DNA from: JAVJSF01 sp040219555 | GTDB taxonomy: Bacteria > Actinomycetota > Thermoleophilia > Miltoncostaeales > Miltoncostaeaceae | DNA length: 64,000 bases | Direction: 5' to 3' | Assembly: GCA_040219555.1 (NCBI GenBank) | Contig: JAVJSF010000008.1 | Span: 1-64,000, forward strand | In this document: positions 36,971-44,517 of the stretch, piece after piece | Numbering within the stretch: the first letter of the stretch is position 1 | Layout: every line of letters starts with the position of its first letter | The notes under the pieces: model-generated | The model's input: the letters and a program-made list of their open reading frames with translations, nothing else | What the model was told of the DNA's origin: nothing | Database searches by the model: none | Program-made: the position numbers and the translations under genes

Positions 36971-38389
36971 GTGCCGGTGTCCGCGTCCACGTCCCCCATG
37001 ATCGTCGATCCCGCGGCTGCCGCGCGCGCGGTCGCGGCCCTGGGCGACCTGCTGCCGGCCGGGCGGGTCGTCGTCGACCCCGGCGTGACCGAGGCCTACC
37101 GCCACGACCAGGCGGCGCTGGTGCGCGGCGGGCGGCCGTGTGCGGTGGTGCGCCCGGAGTCGGCGGACGAGGTGGCCGCCGCCATGCGCACTGCGGGCGC
37201 TCATGGGGTGCCGGTGGTCACCCGCGGGGCCGGGTCCGGCCTGTCGGGCGGGGCAGCGGCCATCGAGGGGGCGCTCGTGCTCTCCACCGAGGCCATGACG
37301 GCCATCGCCGAGATCGACACCGAGTCCCTGACGGCCACGGTGCAGGCCGGCGTGGTGAACGGCGACCTGGCCGCCGCCGCGGCCGAGCGGGGGCTCTGGT
37401 ACCCGCCCGATCCGGCCAGCCGCGCCTACTGCACCATCGGGGGCAACATCGCCACCAACGCCGGCGGGCTGTGCTGCGTGAAGTACGGGGTGACGCGCGA
37501 GAGCGTGCTGGGGCTCACGGCGGTGACCGGCGCCGGCGAGGTGCTGCGGGTGGGCGGGGCGACGGTCAAGCGCGTGGCCGGGCTGGACCTGCTGTCGCTG
37601 CTGGTGGGCTCGGAGGGGACGCTGGCGGTGGTCACCGAGGCGGTACTGCGCCTGCGCCCCGTGCCGGCGGCCCCGCTGACGGGTGCCGCCTATTTCCCCA
37701 GCCTCGTCGCCGCCGGCGACGCGGTGGTGGGCATGGCCGAGGAGCGCACCAACCCGTCGCTGCTCGAGCTGATCGACCGCCCGACCCTCGCGGCCGTGGA
37801 GGCCTGGCGCCGGCTGGATCTGGACCTGTCGGCCGCGGCGCTGGTGCTGTTCCAGTCCGACCTGCCCGGCGCTGCGCGCCATGAGGAGCTGGCGCGCATG
37901 ACCCGGGCGTGCGAGCGCGCCGGCGCCACGATGGTGGTGGCCGCCGAGGACGAGGTGGAGAGCGCGATGCTGATGGAGGTGCGGCGGCTGTGCTTCCCCG
38001 CGCTCGAGCGGCGCGGTGCGACGCTGCTGGAGGACGTGGGCGTGCCGCGGGCGCGGGTGCCGGCCCTGCTGGGCGCCATCCAGGCGGTGGCCGCCGACAC
38101 CGGGGCCCAGATCGCGACCTTCGGTCACGCCGGCGACGGGAACATGCACCCCACCATCGTCTTCGACCGCGACGACCCGGCCCAGGTGGCGCGCGCCGAG
38201 GCGGCGGCCGGCGGCATCTTCGACGCCGCCCTGGCGCTCGGGGGCACCATCACGGGCGAGCACGGGGTGGGCACCCTCAAGCTGCCCTGGCTCGAGCGCG
38301 AGGTGGGCCCCGTGGCGCGCCGCCTCAGCGCCGACATCAAGCGCGCCTTCGACCCGGCGGGGATCCTCAACCCGGGGCGGGCCATCTGA
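36971..38389 (+). CDS. FAD-linked oxidase, GlcD/D-lactate dehydrogenase family
   Basis: About 472 aa. FAD_binding_4 domain with VVTRGAGSGLSGGA and YPPDPASRAYCTIGGNIATNAGG, then an FAD-oxidase C-terminal domain with FGHAGDGNMHPTIVFD and ITGEHGVGTLK. Likely oxidises glycolate or D-lactate at the membrane face. A near-perfect Shine-Dalgarno sequence (GGAGGTGA, 36961-36968) precedes GTG 36971; GTG 36977 and ATG 36998 are alternatives. Divergent from the regulator and lutABC, sharing the operator region. Confidence 0.9.
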   Translation: MPVSASTSPMIVDPAAAARAVAALGDLLPAGRVVVDPGVTEAYRHDQAALVRGGRPCAVVRPESADEVAAAMRTAGAHGVPVVTRGAGSGLSGGAAAIEGALVLSTEAMTAIAEIDTESLTATVQAGVVNGDLAAAAAERGLWYPPDPASRAYCTIGGNIATNAGGLCCVKYGVTRESVLGLTAVTGAGEVLRVGGATVKRVAGLDLLSLLVGSEGTLAVVTEAVLRLRPVPAAPLTGAAYFPSLVAAGDAVVGMAEERTNPSLLELIDRPTLAAVEAWRRLDLDLSAAALVLFQSDLPGAARHEELARMTRACERAGATMVVAAEDEVESAMLMEVRRLCFPALERRGATLLEDVGVPRARVPALLGAIQAVAADTGAQIATFGHAGDGNMHPTIVFDRDDPAQVARAEAAAGGIFDAALALGGTITGEHGVGTLKLPWLEREVGPVARRLSADIKRAFDPAGILNPGRAI

Positions 38390-38401
38390 CGGTGCGGCGG
38401 G

Positions 38402-38407
38402 TAGGCT
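38402..38407 (+). promoter_or_regulatory. -10 box of a leaderless gene (DUF368)
   Basis: TAGGCT 8 nt before GTG 38416, with no ribosome-binding site. Confidence 0.5.
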
Positions 38408-38415
38408 CCCCGGCC

Positions 38416-39291
38416 GTGCTCCGCTTCATCCCCCACGCCGTGCGCGGCTTCTTCATGGGTGCCGCCGACGTGGTGCCGGGCGTGTCGGGCGGAACGGTGG
38501 CCCTGGTGGCGGGGATCTACGAGCGCCTGATCGCGACGGTGCGCCTGCTGGCCGCGGTGGCCGGCCGACTGCTGCGGGCCGACCTGCGCACCGCGCGCGA
38601 GCACCTGCGCGAGGTGGACTGGGGCTTCATCGTGCCCCTGTTCCTCGGCATCGTGGTGGCCTTCGTCTCGCTGGCGCGCGTGATCGAGTCCCTGATGGAG
38701 GAGCACCCGGTGGAGGTGGGTGCGGTCTTCTTCGGGCTGGTGGCGGCCTCGGCCGTGGTGGCGTTGCAGTACCTCAAGCGCCCGGACCTGCGCCTGATCC
38801 CGATCATGCTCGTGTCGGCCGCGGTGACCTTCTTCGTGCTGGGCCTGCGATCGGGAGAGGTGGACGACCCCGCGCTGGTGGCGGTGTTCGGCGCCGGGGC
38901 GCTCGCCATCTGCGCCATGATCCTGCCGGGCATCTCGGGCTCGTTCATCCTGCTGATGCTGGGCATGTACGAGTACATGCTGGCCGCGCTGAACGACCGC
39001 GAGGTGGCGGTGGCCGGCGTGTTCATCCTGGGATGCGCCATCGGCCTGGCGCTGTTCTCGACCCTCCTCGACCGGCTGCTGCGCCGGGCGCACGACATTG
39101 TCTTGGCCGTGCTCATCGGGCTGATGGTGGGCTCGCTGCGGGTGCTGTGGCCGTGGCCGGAGGGCATCGAGGAGTCGTCGCTGGCGGGCCCGCCGGCCGG
39201 CGAGTGGGCGATGCCGCTGGTGCTGGGACTGGTCGCAGCCGCCGTCGTGGTCGGCGTGGGCGAGTTCGCCCGCCGGCGCGCGCGGGCCTGA
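38416..39291 (+). CDS. DUF368 membrane protein, undecaprenyl-phosphate translocase candidate
   Basis: 291 aa, about eight to ten transmembrane segments. It has the two family repeats: GAADVVPGVSGGTVALVAG near residue 14 and MILPGISGSFILLMLG near residue 175. DUF368 (PopT) proteins have been linked to recycling of undecaprenyl phosphate, which would serve the WecA-like and LCP enzymes in this window. Start set by the -10 box; the frame is open far upstream, antisense-free but without similarity. Confidence 0.85.
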   Translation: MLRFIPHAVRGFFMGAADVVPGVSGGTVALVAGIYERLIATVRLLAAVAGRLLRADLRTAREHLREVDWGFIVPLFLGIVVAFVSLARVIESLMEEHPVEVGAVFFGLVAASAVVALQYLKRPDLRLIPIMLVSAAVTFFVLGLRSGEVDDPALVAVFGAGALAICAMILPGISGSFILLMLGMYEYMLAALNDREVAVAGVFILGCAIGLALFSTLLDRLLRRAHDIVLAVLIGLMVGSLRVLWPWPEGIEESSLAGPPAGEWAMPLVLGLVAAAVVVGVGEFARRRARA

Positions 39292-39333
39292 GCGGGGCGG
39301 GGCCGGCGCCGGCCGACGGCTACGGGGTGGTGC

Positions 39334-39339
39334 TACCCT
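39334..39339 (+). promoter_or_regulatory. -10 box of ssrA
   Basis: TACCCT about 17 nt before the mature 5' end. The primary transcript would carry a leader of about 10 nt removed by RNase P. Confidence 0.5.
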
Positions 39340-39355
39340 GTGAGGGCAACAACAC

Positions 39356-39724
39356 GGGCCCGATCCAGTTTCGACGGAGCGGTACCGCATCAGTCAGCGA
39401 GCCGCGGACCCGGTGGACCGCGTCAACAACCGGGAAACAACGAAGCTGCGGATAACTCTCCGAAGCTCGCCCTCGCCGCTTAAAAACCGGTAACTGAGGG
39501 CCATTGGTCCCCCTTAGGTTCGTGAGGGGGGTAGCCGGTGTCAGCAAGCGATCCTGGTTCGACGGCAACGGCACTCGGCCGGCGGACGAGACTTCAGGAG
39601 TACCTGGCGAGGGAGTGGTAGGTCGACGGTGACCTCCCTCGTGAGACATTCACCGACGACTGCGCTCGGAGAAGCTGATGGGGGAACGCTTTCGGACGCC
39701 GGGGCAGTGCCGGCCGGGTCCACC
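39356..39724 (+). ncRNA. ssrA: tmRNA (ssrA)
   Basis: Rescues stalled ribosomes with SmpB. The 5' end GGGCCCGATCCAGTTTCGACGG matches the tmRNA start, and GGGCCCG (39356-39362) pairs with CGGGTCC (39715-39721) over 7 bp with one G-U pair, followed by ACC. The coding tag ends with TAA at 39481. The GCG at 39448, with A at -4 and G at -3 as in E. coli, gives the 11-aa tag ADNSPKLALAA. The T-arm aligns exactly (stem GCCGG/CCGGC, 39698-39714), but its loop is GGCAGTG instead of a TTCRA-type loop. CCA is only partly encoded (ACC then T). A strong terminator follows. Confidence 0.93.
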
Positions 39725-39727
39725 TCT

Positions 39728-39767
39728 CACAGGCCCCCGGATCCACACCAGGATCCGGGGGCCTGTG
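39728..39767 (+). terminator. Terminator of ssrA
   Basis: 17-bp perfect stem (arms 39728-39744 and 39751-39767, core GGCCCCCGGATCC) with loop ACACCA, directly after the tmRNA 3' end. Confidence 0.85.
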
Positions 39768-39939
39768 TCGTTCCCGGGCGGGAACGGTGGGCGGACACGG
39801 GGCGCAGGCATCGGCACGGCAACGGCTTGGCCGGACAGGAGACGGACCGCAACCCGATCTTCACACACCACATCTACGGTCCCGCCGCCGAGCAACCGAC
39901 AGTCAACCGCCAAGCCATTCCCGCAGGAGCGCCGGTGCC

Positions 39940-40836
39940 ATGAGTGAAGAAACCCGCACGAAGTCGAGCGCGCTCTCGCCGCGCACGCTGGCCGCCGCCA
40001 GCGTCGCCGGTACCCTTGCCACAGCCACGATCTCCGGCGCCGGCCTGGCCGGTTCGCTGATCGGTGGCGCGCTGTCGCCGATCATCATCACCATCGTGGG
40101 CGAGATCTGCCTGCGCATCTCCGATCGTGCGGAGCGCCTGCGGGCGCTCGCGCCCGGACGCCTTCCGGTTCCGCGACCCGCGGGCCTGGCCGACGGGGTG
40201 CGCCGCCGCAGCCGCTTCGCCATCGCGGGCGTGGCCGCCATGATGGTGCTCGTCGCCGCGTTCGCGGCCGGGAGCGTGGTGAACACCGGGTTCACCGGGC
40301 CGACGGTGCCGGGTCAGCAGGCGACGGCCGAGGCGCCGCGCAGCGCTCCGGTGGCGGAGCGTCTGGCCGAGGCGGAGGCCACGGCCGACGCCGGCGCCGG
40401 CGCGCTCGTCGCCGCGACATCGACCCTGTGGTCGTCGGGCGCCGCGGAGAATGAGTCGGCGCCGAGCGCCGGCTCGGCCACGACCGCGACCGGCGGCGAG
40501 AGGCCCGCGGACCTGGTGTCGGTGATCACGCCCGCGGCCGGCGCCGGCGTCACGCCGACGTCCCCGCAGGCCGGTGGCTCCGCCCCGGTGGATCGGGTCG
40601 GCGCCCCCGCCCCGGCCGATCTCGTCCCGGGCGACCGTGCGCCCGGCAAGACGCCGGCCCCCGCGGCCGACCCGGCCCCCACGACCGATCCCGCACCCAC
40701 AACCGATCCCGCACCCACAACCGATCCGGCCCCGACGGCTCCCGCGCCCGCCCCCGCCCCGGCGGACTCCTCCCCGTCTCCCACCGGGCCGGCGCCGGCC
40801 CCCGGCTCGGGTGCCGATCAGGGGGTCATGCTCTGA
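39940..40836 (+). CDS. Membrane protein with proline-rich C-terminal tail
   Basis: 298 aa, family unknown. Two hydrophobic segments: a Gly/Ala-rich one at about 20-55 (SLIGGALSPIIITIVGEI) and a stronger one at about 90-112 (FAIAGVAAMMVLVAAFAAGS). The C-terminal 180 residues are Ala/Pro/Thr-rich and end with four near-perfect DPAPTT repeats (18-nt units, about 40672-40740) and a Ser/Pro tail. The tail is probably outside the membrane, spanning the wall. A GCAGGAGC ribosome-binding site precedes the ATG. Confidence 0.7.
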   Translation: MSEETRTKSSALSPRTLAAASVAGTLATATISGAGLAGSLIGGALSPIIITIVGEICLRISDRAERLRALAPGRLPVPRPAGLADGVRRRSRFAIAGVAAMMVLVAAFAAGSVVNTGFTGPTVPGQQATAEAPRSAPVAERLAEAEATADAGAGALVAATSTLWSSGAAENESAPSAGSATTATGGERPADLVSVITPAAGAGVTPTSPQAGGSAPVDRVGAPAPADLVPGDRAPGKTPAPAADPAPTTDPAPTTDPAPTTDPAPTAPAPAPAPADSSPSPTGPAPAPGSGADQGVML

Positions 40837-40925
40837 ACAAGGGGTGCGCCTTCCTCGTGGACCGGTGACACGCCTTAGTCCTCCGGGCGCCTGACGAAGT
40901 CCCATCGCCCGTGCTCGGCGTCGGG

Positions 40926-41476
40926 TCAGCCCGCCAGTCGGGTGAAGGCGGCGAACGCGGCAGCCCTGTGCGCGGCGTCCGCGAGCGTGGTCCACGGCTC
41001 ATCGGAGAGGCCGCCGAGGCGCGGGGCCGCTGAGCGCAGGGCGCGGCGCTCGCGCGCGCCGGCCTCGTCGCCGAGCGCACCCAGATCGTCGATCAGCGAG
41101 TACAGCACCGCGAGATCCGTGGCGTGCCGCTGCGGGGAGCGATCGAGGGCCATGGCGCGAGACTTCACGACCAGGGCGCCCAGAAGGTCGGGCGGAATCG
41201 GTGCCCGATGCCGTTCATGTTGCCGGCCCGGACCTCGAATCCGAGCTCGAGCAGTCGGGTGGCGATCCTTCGGGCGGCCCCCGGTGTCGCGCGGACGTCT
41301 GCCACCAGGTCGAGGTCGGTGCTCACCCGCGGCGACATACGGCCACGGGAGAGGGTGTGGAGCAGCACCATCTGGCCACCGATGAGCACCCATGGGCCGA
41401 GGCGCGCGTCGGCCAGGTCCAGCAGGGTGCGCCCCAGCGCGGAATGTCCGTCACTGAGCGGCGGAAGGACGATCAT
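40926..41476 (-). pseudogene. Broken AbiEii-like nucleotidyltransferase toxin
   Basis: The N-terminal part (41165-41476, 103 aa) has the nucleotidyltransferase signature region LIGGQMVLLHTLSRG and STDLDLVADV (GG...DxD). It then shifts frame near 41185: the frame ending at 40926 continues with PPDLLGALVVKSRAM and DLAVLYSLIDDLG, typical of the C-terminal helical part of these proteins. The central 60 or so residues expected between them are missing, so this is a deletion plus frameshift rather than a single-base error. The ATG overlaps the upstream regulator stop (ATGA). In intact pairs the upstream protein is the antitoxin. Confidence 0.7.
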
Positions 41477-42150
41477 GGCGTTGCCGGGGCGAGCCGTCGC
41501 AGGAGCGCGCGCCCGGCGCGGACGCTGCGCTGGTCGCCGGCGTCGATCAGATCCCACGCCACGACGACCGCTGGGGCGAAGCGGCCCTCCGGCAGCGGCC
41601 AGGTGACCGAGGGCACGCGCAGGAGCACGTTGTCGCCGGCCCCGGGGATGAGCGTGTACTCGCGCGCGATCGCCGCCAGGTCGTCGGGGCGCACGTAGGC
41701 CTCCAGCAGATCGGCGGCGAGGATGTCTGCGCGATGTGCCGGAGCGGCCGATGCGCCGGCCAGGCACAGACGCCCGTCATCCCTGAGGACGTCGATCAGG
41801 GACGGGTGACAGAACCAGGTCGAAGCTTCGGCCCGTCGATCGAAGCGATGGCTGGGCAGATCCGCGATCTCGCGTGCCCTCTCGCCGGCGCGGGCTCGCT
41901 CGGAGCGCGAGAGGGAGAAGGGCAGGGGCCAGCCTCCTGCGGCCGCCAGCGTGGCCCAGCATGAGCGCGCCGACCACGGCCGTCCCGTGGGGCGCGGTGC
42001 GGTGGCGAAGCGACGTAGATCGTCGGCCTCGATGACCAGGCCCCGGCCGATTCGGGTTGCCGGGAGGGCACCCGAACGGATCAGCCCGTAGGTCGTGCTG
42101 CGCGACAATCCCAGGCGGAGTGCCGCCTCCTGAGGAGTGACGACGTCCAT
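41473..42150 (-). CDS. Helix-turn-helix protein, AbiEi-like antitoxin candidate
   Basis: 225 aa. An excisionase/MerR-type HTH at residues 1-50 (VTPQEAALRLGLSRSTTYGLIRSG) is followed by a longer domain of unknown fold that contains a later DDLAAIAREYTLIPG segment. Paired, with a 4-nt overlap, to a nucleotidyltransferase of the AbiEii/AbiGii type, a layout known for type IV toxin-antitoxin loci. The ATG is preceded by TACGCT with 6 nt spacing, so it is probably leaderless and self-regulated. The identification as antitoxin comes from context. Confidence 0.65.
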   Translation of the reverse strand: MDVVTPQEAALRLGLSRSTTYGLIRSGALPATRIGRGLVIEADDLRRFATAPRPTGRPWSARSCWATLAAAGGWPLPFSLSRSERARAGERAREIADLPSHRFDRRAEASTWFCHPSLIDVLRDDGRLCLAGASAAPAHRADILAADLLEAYVRPDDLAAIAREYTLIPGAGDNVLLRVPSVTWPLPEGRFAPAVVVAWDLIDAGDQRSVRAGRALLRRLAPATP

Positions 42151-42156
42151 TCGCGG

Positions 42157-42162
42157 AGCGTA
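42157..42162 (-). promoter_or_regulatory. -10 box of a leaderless gene (HTH)
   Basis: On the minus strand TACGCT lies 6 nt before ATG 42150. Confidence 0.55.
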
Positions 42163-42235
42163 GCGTAAGTCCGCACTCGGATGCGCAGTTCTGGTACGAG
42201 GCTGCGACCGAGCGGCTCGCGCCCACGCCGGCGGG

Positions 42236-43363
42236 TCAGCGCCGGCGCACGACCTCGCTGTCGGACAGGTTGCTCCTCGTCCCCGGGGCGCTTGGGTCGG
42301 TGAACCAGCGCCGGCCCGCCCAGAGCGCCACGTAGACCAGCCCCACCAGTACCGGCACCTCCACCAGCGGCCCCACCACGCCGGCCAGCGCCTGCCCCGA
42401 GGTGACCCCGAACACGCCCACCGCCACCGCGATGGCCAGCTCGAAGTTGTTCGAGGCCGCGGTGAACGCCAGCGACGAGGTGCGGGCGTAGCCGAAGCCC
42501 AGCGCCGCGCCGGCGGCGAACGAGACGCCGAACATCAGGGCGAAGTACGCCAGCAGGGGCACCGCGATCAGGGCCACGTCCCAGGGCTGGGAGGTGATCG
42601 CGTCGCCCTGCAGCGCGAACAGCATCACGATCGTGAACAGCAGCGCGCAGAGCGCCAGCGGCCCGATGCGCGGGAGGAAGCGCTGCTCGTACCACTCGCG
42701 GCCCTTGGCGCGCACCCCCCACACGCGTGTGAGGTAGCCGGCCAGCAGCGGGATACCGAGGAAAATCAGGACCGTGCGCGCGACCTCCCAGATCGACACG
42801 TCCAGGCCCTGGGAGTCGAGGCCCAGCCAGCCCGGCAGGGCGGTGAGGTAGAACCACCCCAGCAGCGAGTAGGCCACCACCTGAATCAGCGAGTTGATGG
42901 CCACCATCACCGCGGTGGCCTCGCGGTCGGCGCACGCCAGGTCGCTCCAGATCAGGACCATGGCGATGCAGCGCGCCAGCCCCACGATGATCAGCCCGGT
43001 GCGGTACTCGGGGTGGTCGGCCAGGAACGCCCACGCCAGGGCGAACATCAGCGCCGGCCCCACCAGCCAGTTGAGCACCAGCGAGGCGGCCAGCAGCCGG
43101 CGCTCGCCGCGCAGCCGGCCCAGTTCCTCGTAGCGGACGCGCGCCAGCACCGGGTACATCATCAGCAGCAGCCCGAGCGCGATGGGCAGCGAGATGGTCC
43201 CGACGCGCAGGCGGTCCAGCGCGGAGTCGATGCCGGGCACCAGCGAGCCCAGCGCCAGGCCGCCGGCCATGGCCAGGGCGATCCACAGCGGCAGGAAGCG
43301 GTCCAGGGCGGACAGGCGTGCCAGCACCGGGTCGGGCGCGGGAGGGGAAGCGGTGGCGGGCAC
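42236..43363 (-). CDS. ACR3-family arsenite efflux transporter
   Basis: 375 aa, ten transmembrane helices. The ACR3 signature LARCIAMVLIW holds the thiolate cysteine, and PLVEVPVLVGL the conserved glutamate. It exports As(III) using the proton gradient. No arsR, arsC or ATPase gene is adjacent. I set the start at GTG 43363, 8 nt after a TAGCGT box on the minus strand; the longer open frame overlaps the divergent promoter of the MscS gene. Confidence 0.88.
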   Translation of the reverse strand: MPATASPPAPDPVLARLSALDRFLPLWIALAMAGGLALGSLVPGIDSALDRLRVGTISLPIALGLLLMMYPVLARVRYEELGRLRGERRLLAASLVLNWLVGPALMFALAWAFLADHPEYRTGLIIVGLARCIAMVLIWSDLACADREATAVMVAINSLIQVVAYSLLGWFYLTALPGWLGLDSQGLDVSIWEVARTVLIFLGIPLLAGYLTRVWGVRAKGREWYEQRFLPRIGPLALCALLFTIVMLFALQGDAITSQPWDVALIAVPLLAYFALMFGVSFAAGAALGFGYARTSSLAFTAASNNFELAIAVAVGVFGVTSGQALAGVVGPLVEVPVLVGLVYVALWAGRRWFTDPSAPGTRSNLSDSEVVRRR

Positions 43364-43371
43364 GGCGGCCC

Positions 43372-43377
43372 ACGCTA
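43372..43377 (-). promoter_or_regulatory. -10 box of a leaderless gene (ACR3)
   Basis: On the minus strand TAGCGT lies 8 nt before GTG 43363. Confidence 0.5.
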
Positions 43378-43423
43378 CCCCTCCGGGTGCCCGCCGGTGG
43401 ACGACCCGCGCCGGCCCCGGTCG

Positions 43424-43429
43424 TACACT
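43424..43429 (+). promoter_or_regulatory. -10 box upstream of the small frame before MscS
   Basis: TACACT 6 nt before ATG 43436, matching the leaderless spacing seen elsewhere in the window. Confidence 0.55.
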
Positions 43430-43435
43430 GCCCCC

Positions 43436-43486
43436 ATGGTCGTCGGGCGGCAATGTGTGTATCGATCCGGGCCGGGCACCCAGTGA
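43436..43486 (+). CDS. Leaderless 16-codon upstream frame coupled to MscS gene
   Basis: Encodes MVVGRQCVYRSGPGTQ. Its ATG is where the leaderless pattern predicts, and its TGA overlaps a GTG that begins a good MscS reading frame (GTGA). It could be a real leader peptide, an attenuator, or simply how the ribosome is brought to a gene without a ribosome-binding site. No homologues are known to me. Confidence 0.45.
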   Translation: MVVGRQCVYRSGPGTQ

Positions 43487-44451
43487 TCGCACTCCTGCCG
43501 GCCTCGGTCGAGGTCTTCGGCGTGACCCTGATCGGCGTGAACGAGCGCACCGGGGTCAAGCTGCTGCTCACGCTGGGCCTGGTCGTGGTCGTGTACCTGG
43601 TGCGGCTGCTGGCCCTGCGCATGGCGCGTCGCCTGCCGGGCCGGCGCGAGGACGCCCGGCGCTTCTGGTCGCGCCAGGGCATCCGGCTGGCCTCCGCGGT
43701 GGCCCTCGGCCTGGGACTGGTGTCGATCTGGGTCACCCCCGACGCCGACCTCACCACCGGGGTGGGGCTGATCAGCGCCGGCCTGGCCTTCGCCCTGTCC
43801 CAGGTGATCACGGCCTTCGCCGCCTACTTCGTGATCCTGCGCGGCGACATCTTCACGGTGGGCGACCGCATCACCCTGGGCGGTGTGCGCGGCGACGTGG
43901 TCAACCTCGGCTTCATCAAGACCACGGTGCTCGAGATGGGCCAGCCGCCGGCGGTGCAGGACGCCGACCCCGCGGTCTGGGTGCACAGCCGCCAGCCCAC
44001 CGGCCGGCTGATCACGGTCAGCAACGGCACCATCTTCACCGACCCGGTCTACAACTACAGCCGCGACTTCCCCTACATCTGGGAGGAGATCGCCGTGCCG
44101 ATCGGCTACGACGCGGACCGGGCCGTCGCCGAGCGGATCCTGCTCGATGCGGCGCGCGAGCACGCGGTCGCGCCGGACGAGGTCGACCCCGGCCGGCGCG
44201 AGCGGATGCGCTCGGTCTACGGCGTCGGGCCCGAGAGCGCCGAGCCCGCGGTCTACTGGCGCATCACCGACGCCTGGCTGGAGATGACCGTGCGGTTCCT
44301 GGTGCCCGACCGAGGCGTGCGCGAGGTCAAGGACGCCATCAGCCGGCAGGTGCTGGAGCGCTTCGAGGCGGCCGGGATCGCGGTGGCCTCGGGCACCTAC
44401 CCGGTCGTCAGCGCCGGGCCGCTGCGCGTGCACCCGCAGCGGGAGGACTGA
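43483..44451 (+). CDS. MscS-family mechanosensitive channel
   Basis: 322 aa from GTG 43483 (332 from ATG 43453). Three N-terminal transmembrane helices; the last (GLISAGLAFALSQVITAFAAYFVI, quoted as GLISAGLAFALSQV and ITAFAAYFVI) is the Gly/Ala-rich pore helix, followed by the beta domain GDRITLGGVRGDVVNLGFIKT, typical of MscS. About 40 residues in the beta domain (PPAVQDADPAVWVHSRQP) are an insert relative to short MscS. Releases osmolytes on hypo-osmotic shock. Confidence 0.85.
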   Translation: MIALLPASVEVFGVTLIGVNERTGVKLLLTLGLVVVVYLVRLLALRMARRLPGRREDARRFWSRQGIRLASAVALGLGLVSIWVTPDADLTTGVGLISAGLAFALSQVITAFAAYFVILRGDIFTVGDRITLGGVRGDVVNLGFIKTTVLEMGQPPAVQDADPAVWVHSRQPTGRLITVSNGTIFTDPVYNYSRDFPYIWEEIAVPIGYDADRAVAERILLDAAREHAVAPDEVDPGRRERMRSVYGVGPESAEPAVYWRITDAWLEMTVRFLVPDRGVREVKDAISRQVLERFEAAGIAVASGTYPVVSAGPLRVHPQRED

Positions 44452-44475
44452 GGGCCGCCCACGGGGCGCCGGCGG

Positions 44476-44512
44476 GCGGACCGGAGCGGGCCGGCGGCGC
44501 GCTCCGGTCCGC
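44476..44512. terminator. Bidirectional terminator between mscS and catalase genes
   Basis: Perfect 13-bp stem GCGGACCGGAGCG with CGCTCCGGTCCGC and an 11-nt loop, between convergent genes. Confidence 0.75.
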
Positions 44513-44517
44513 GGGGA

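Noticed and set aside
37909..38415. DUF368 protein with a 169-residue N-terminal extension
   Set aside because: That part lies in another frame of the GlcD-like gene and has Arg/Gly-rich shadow composition.
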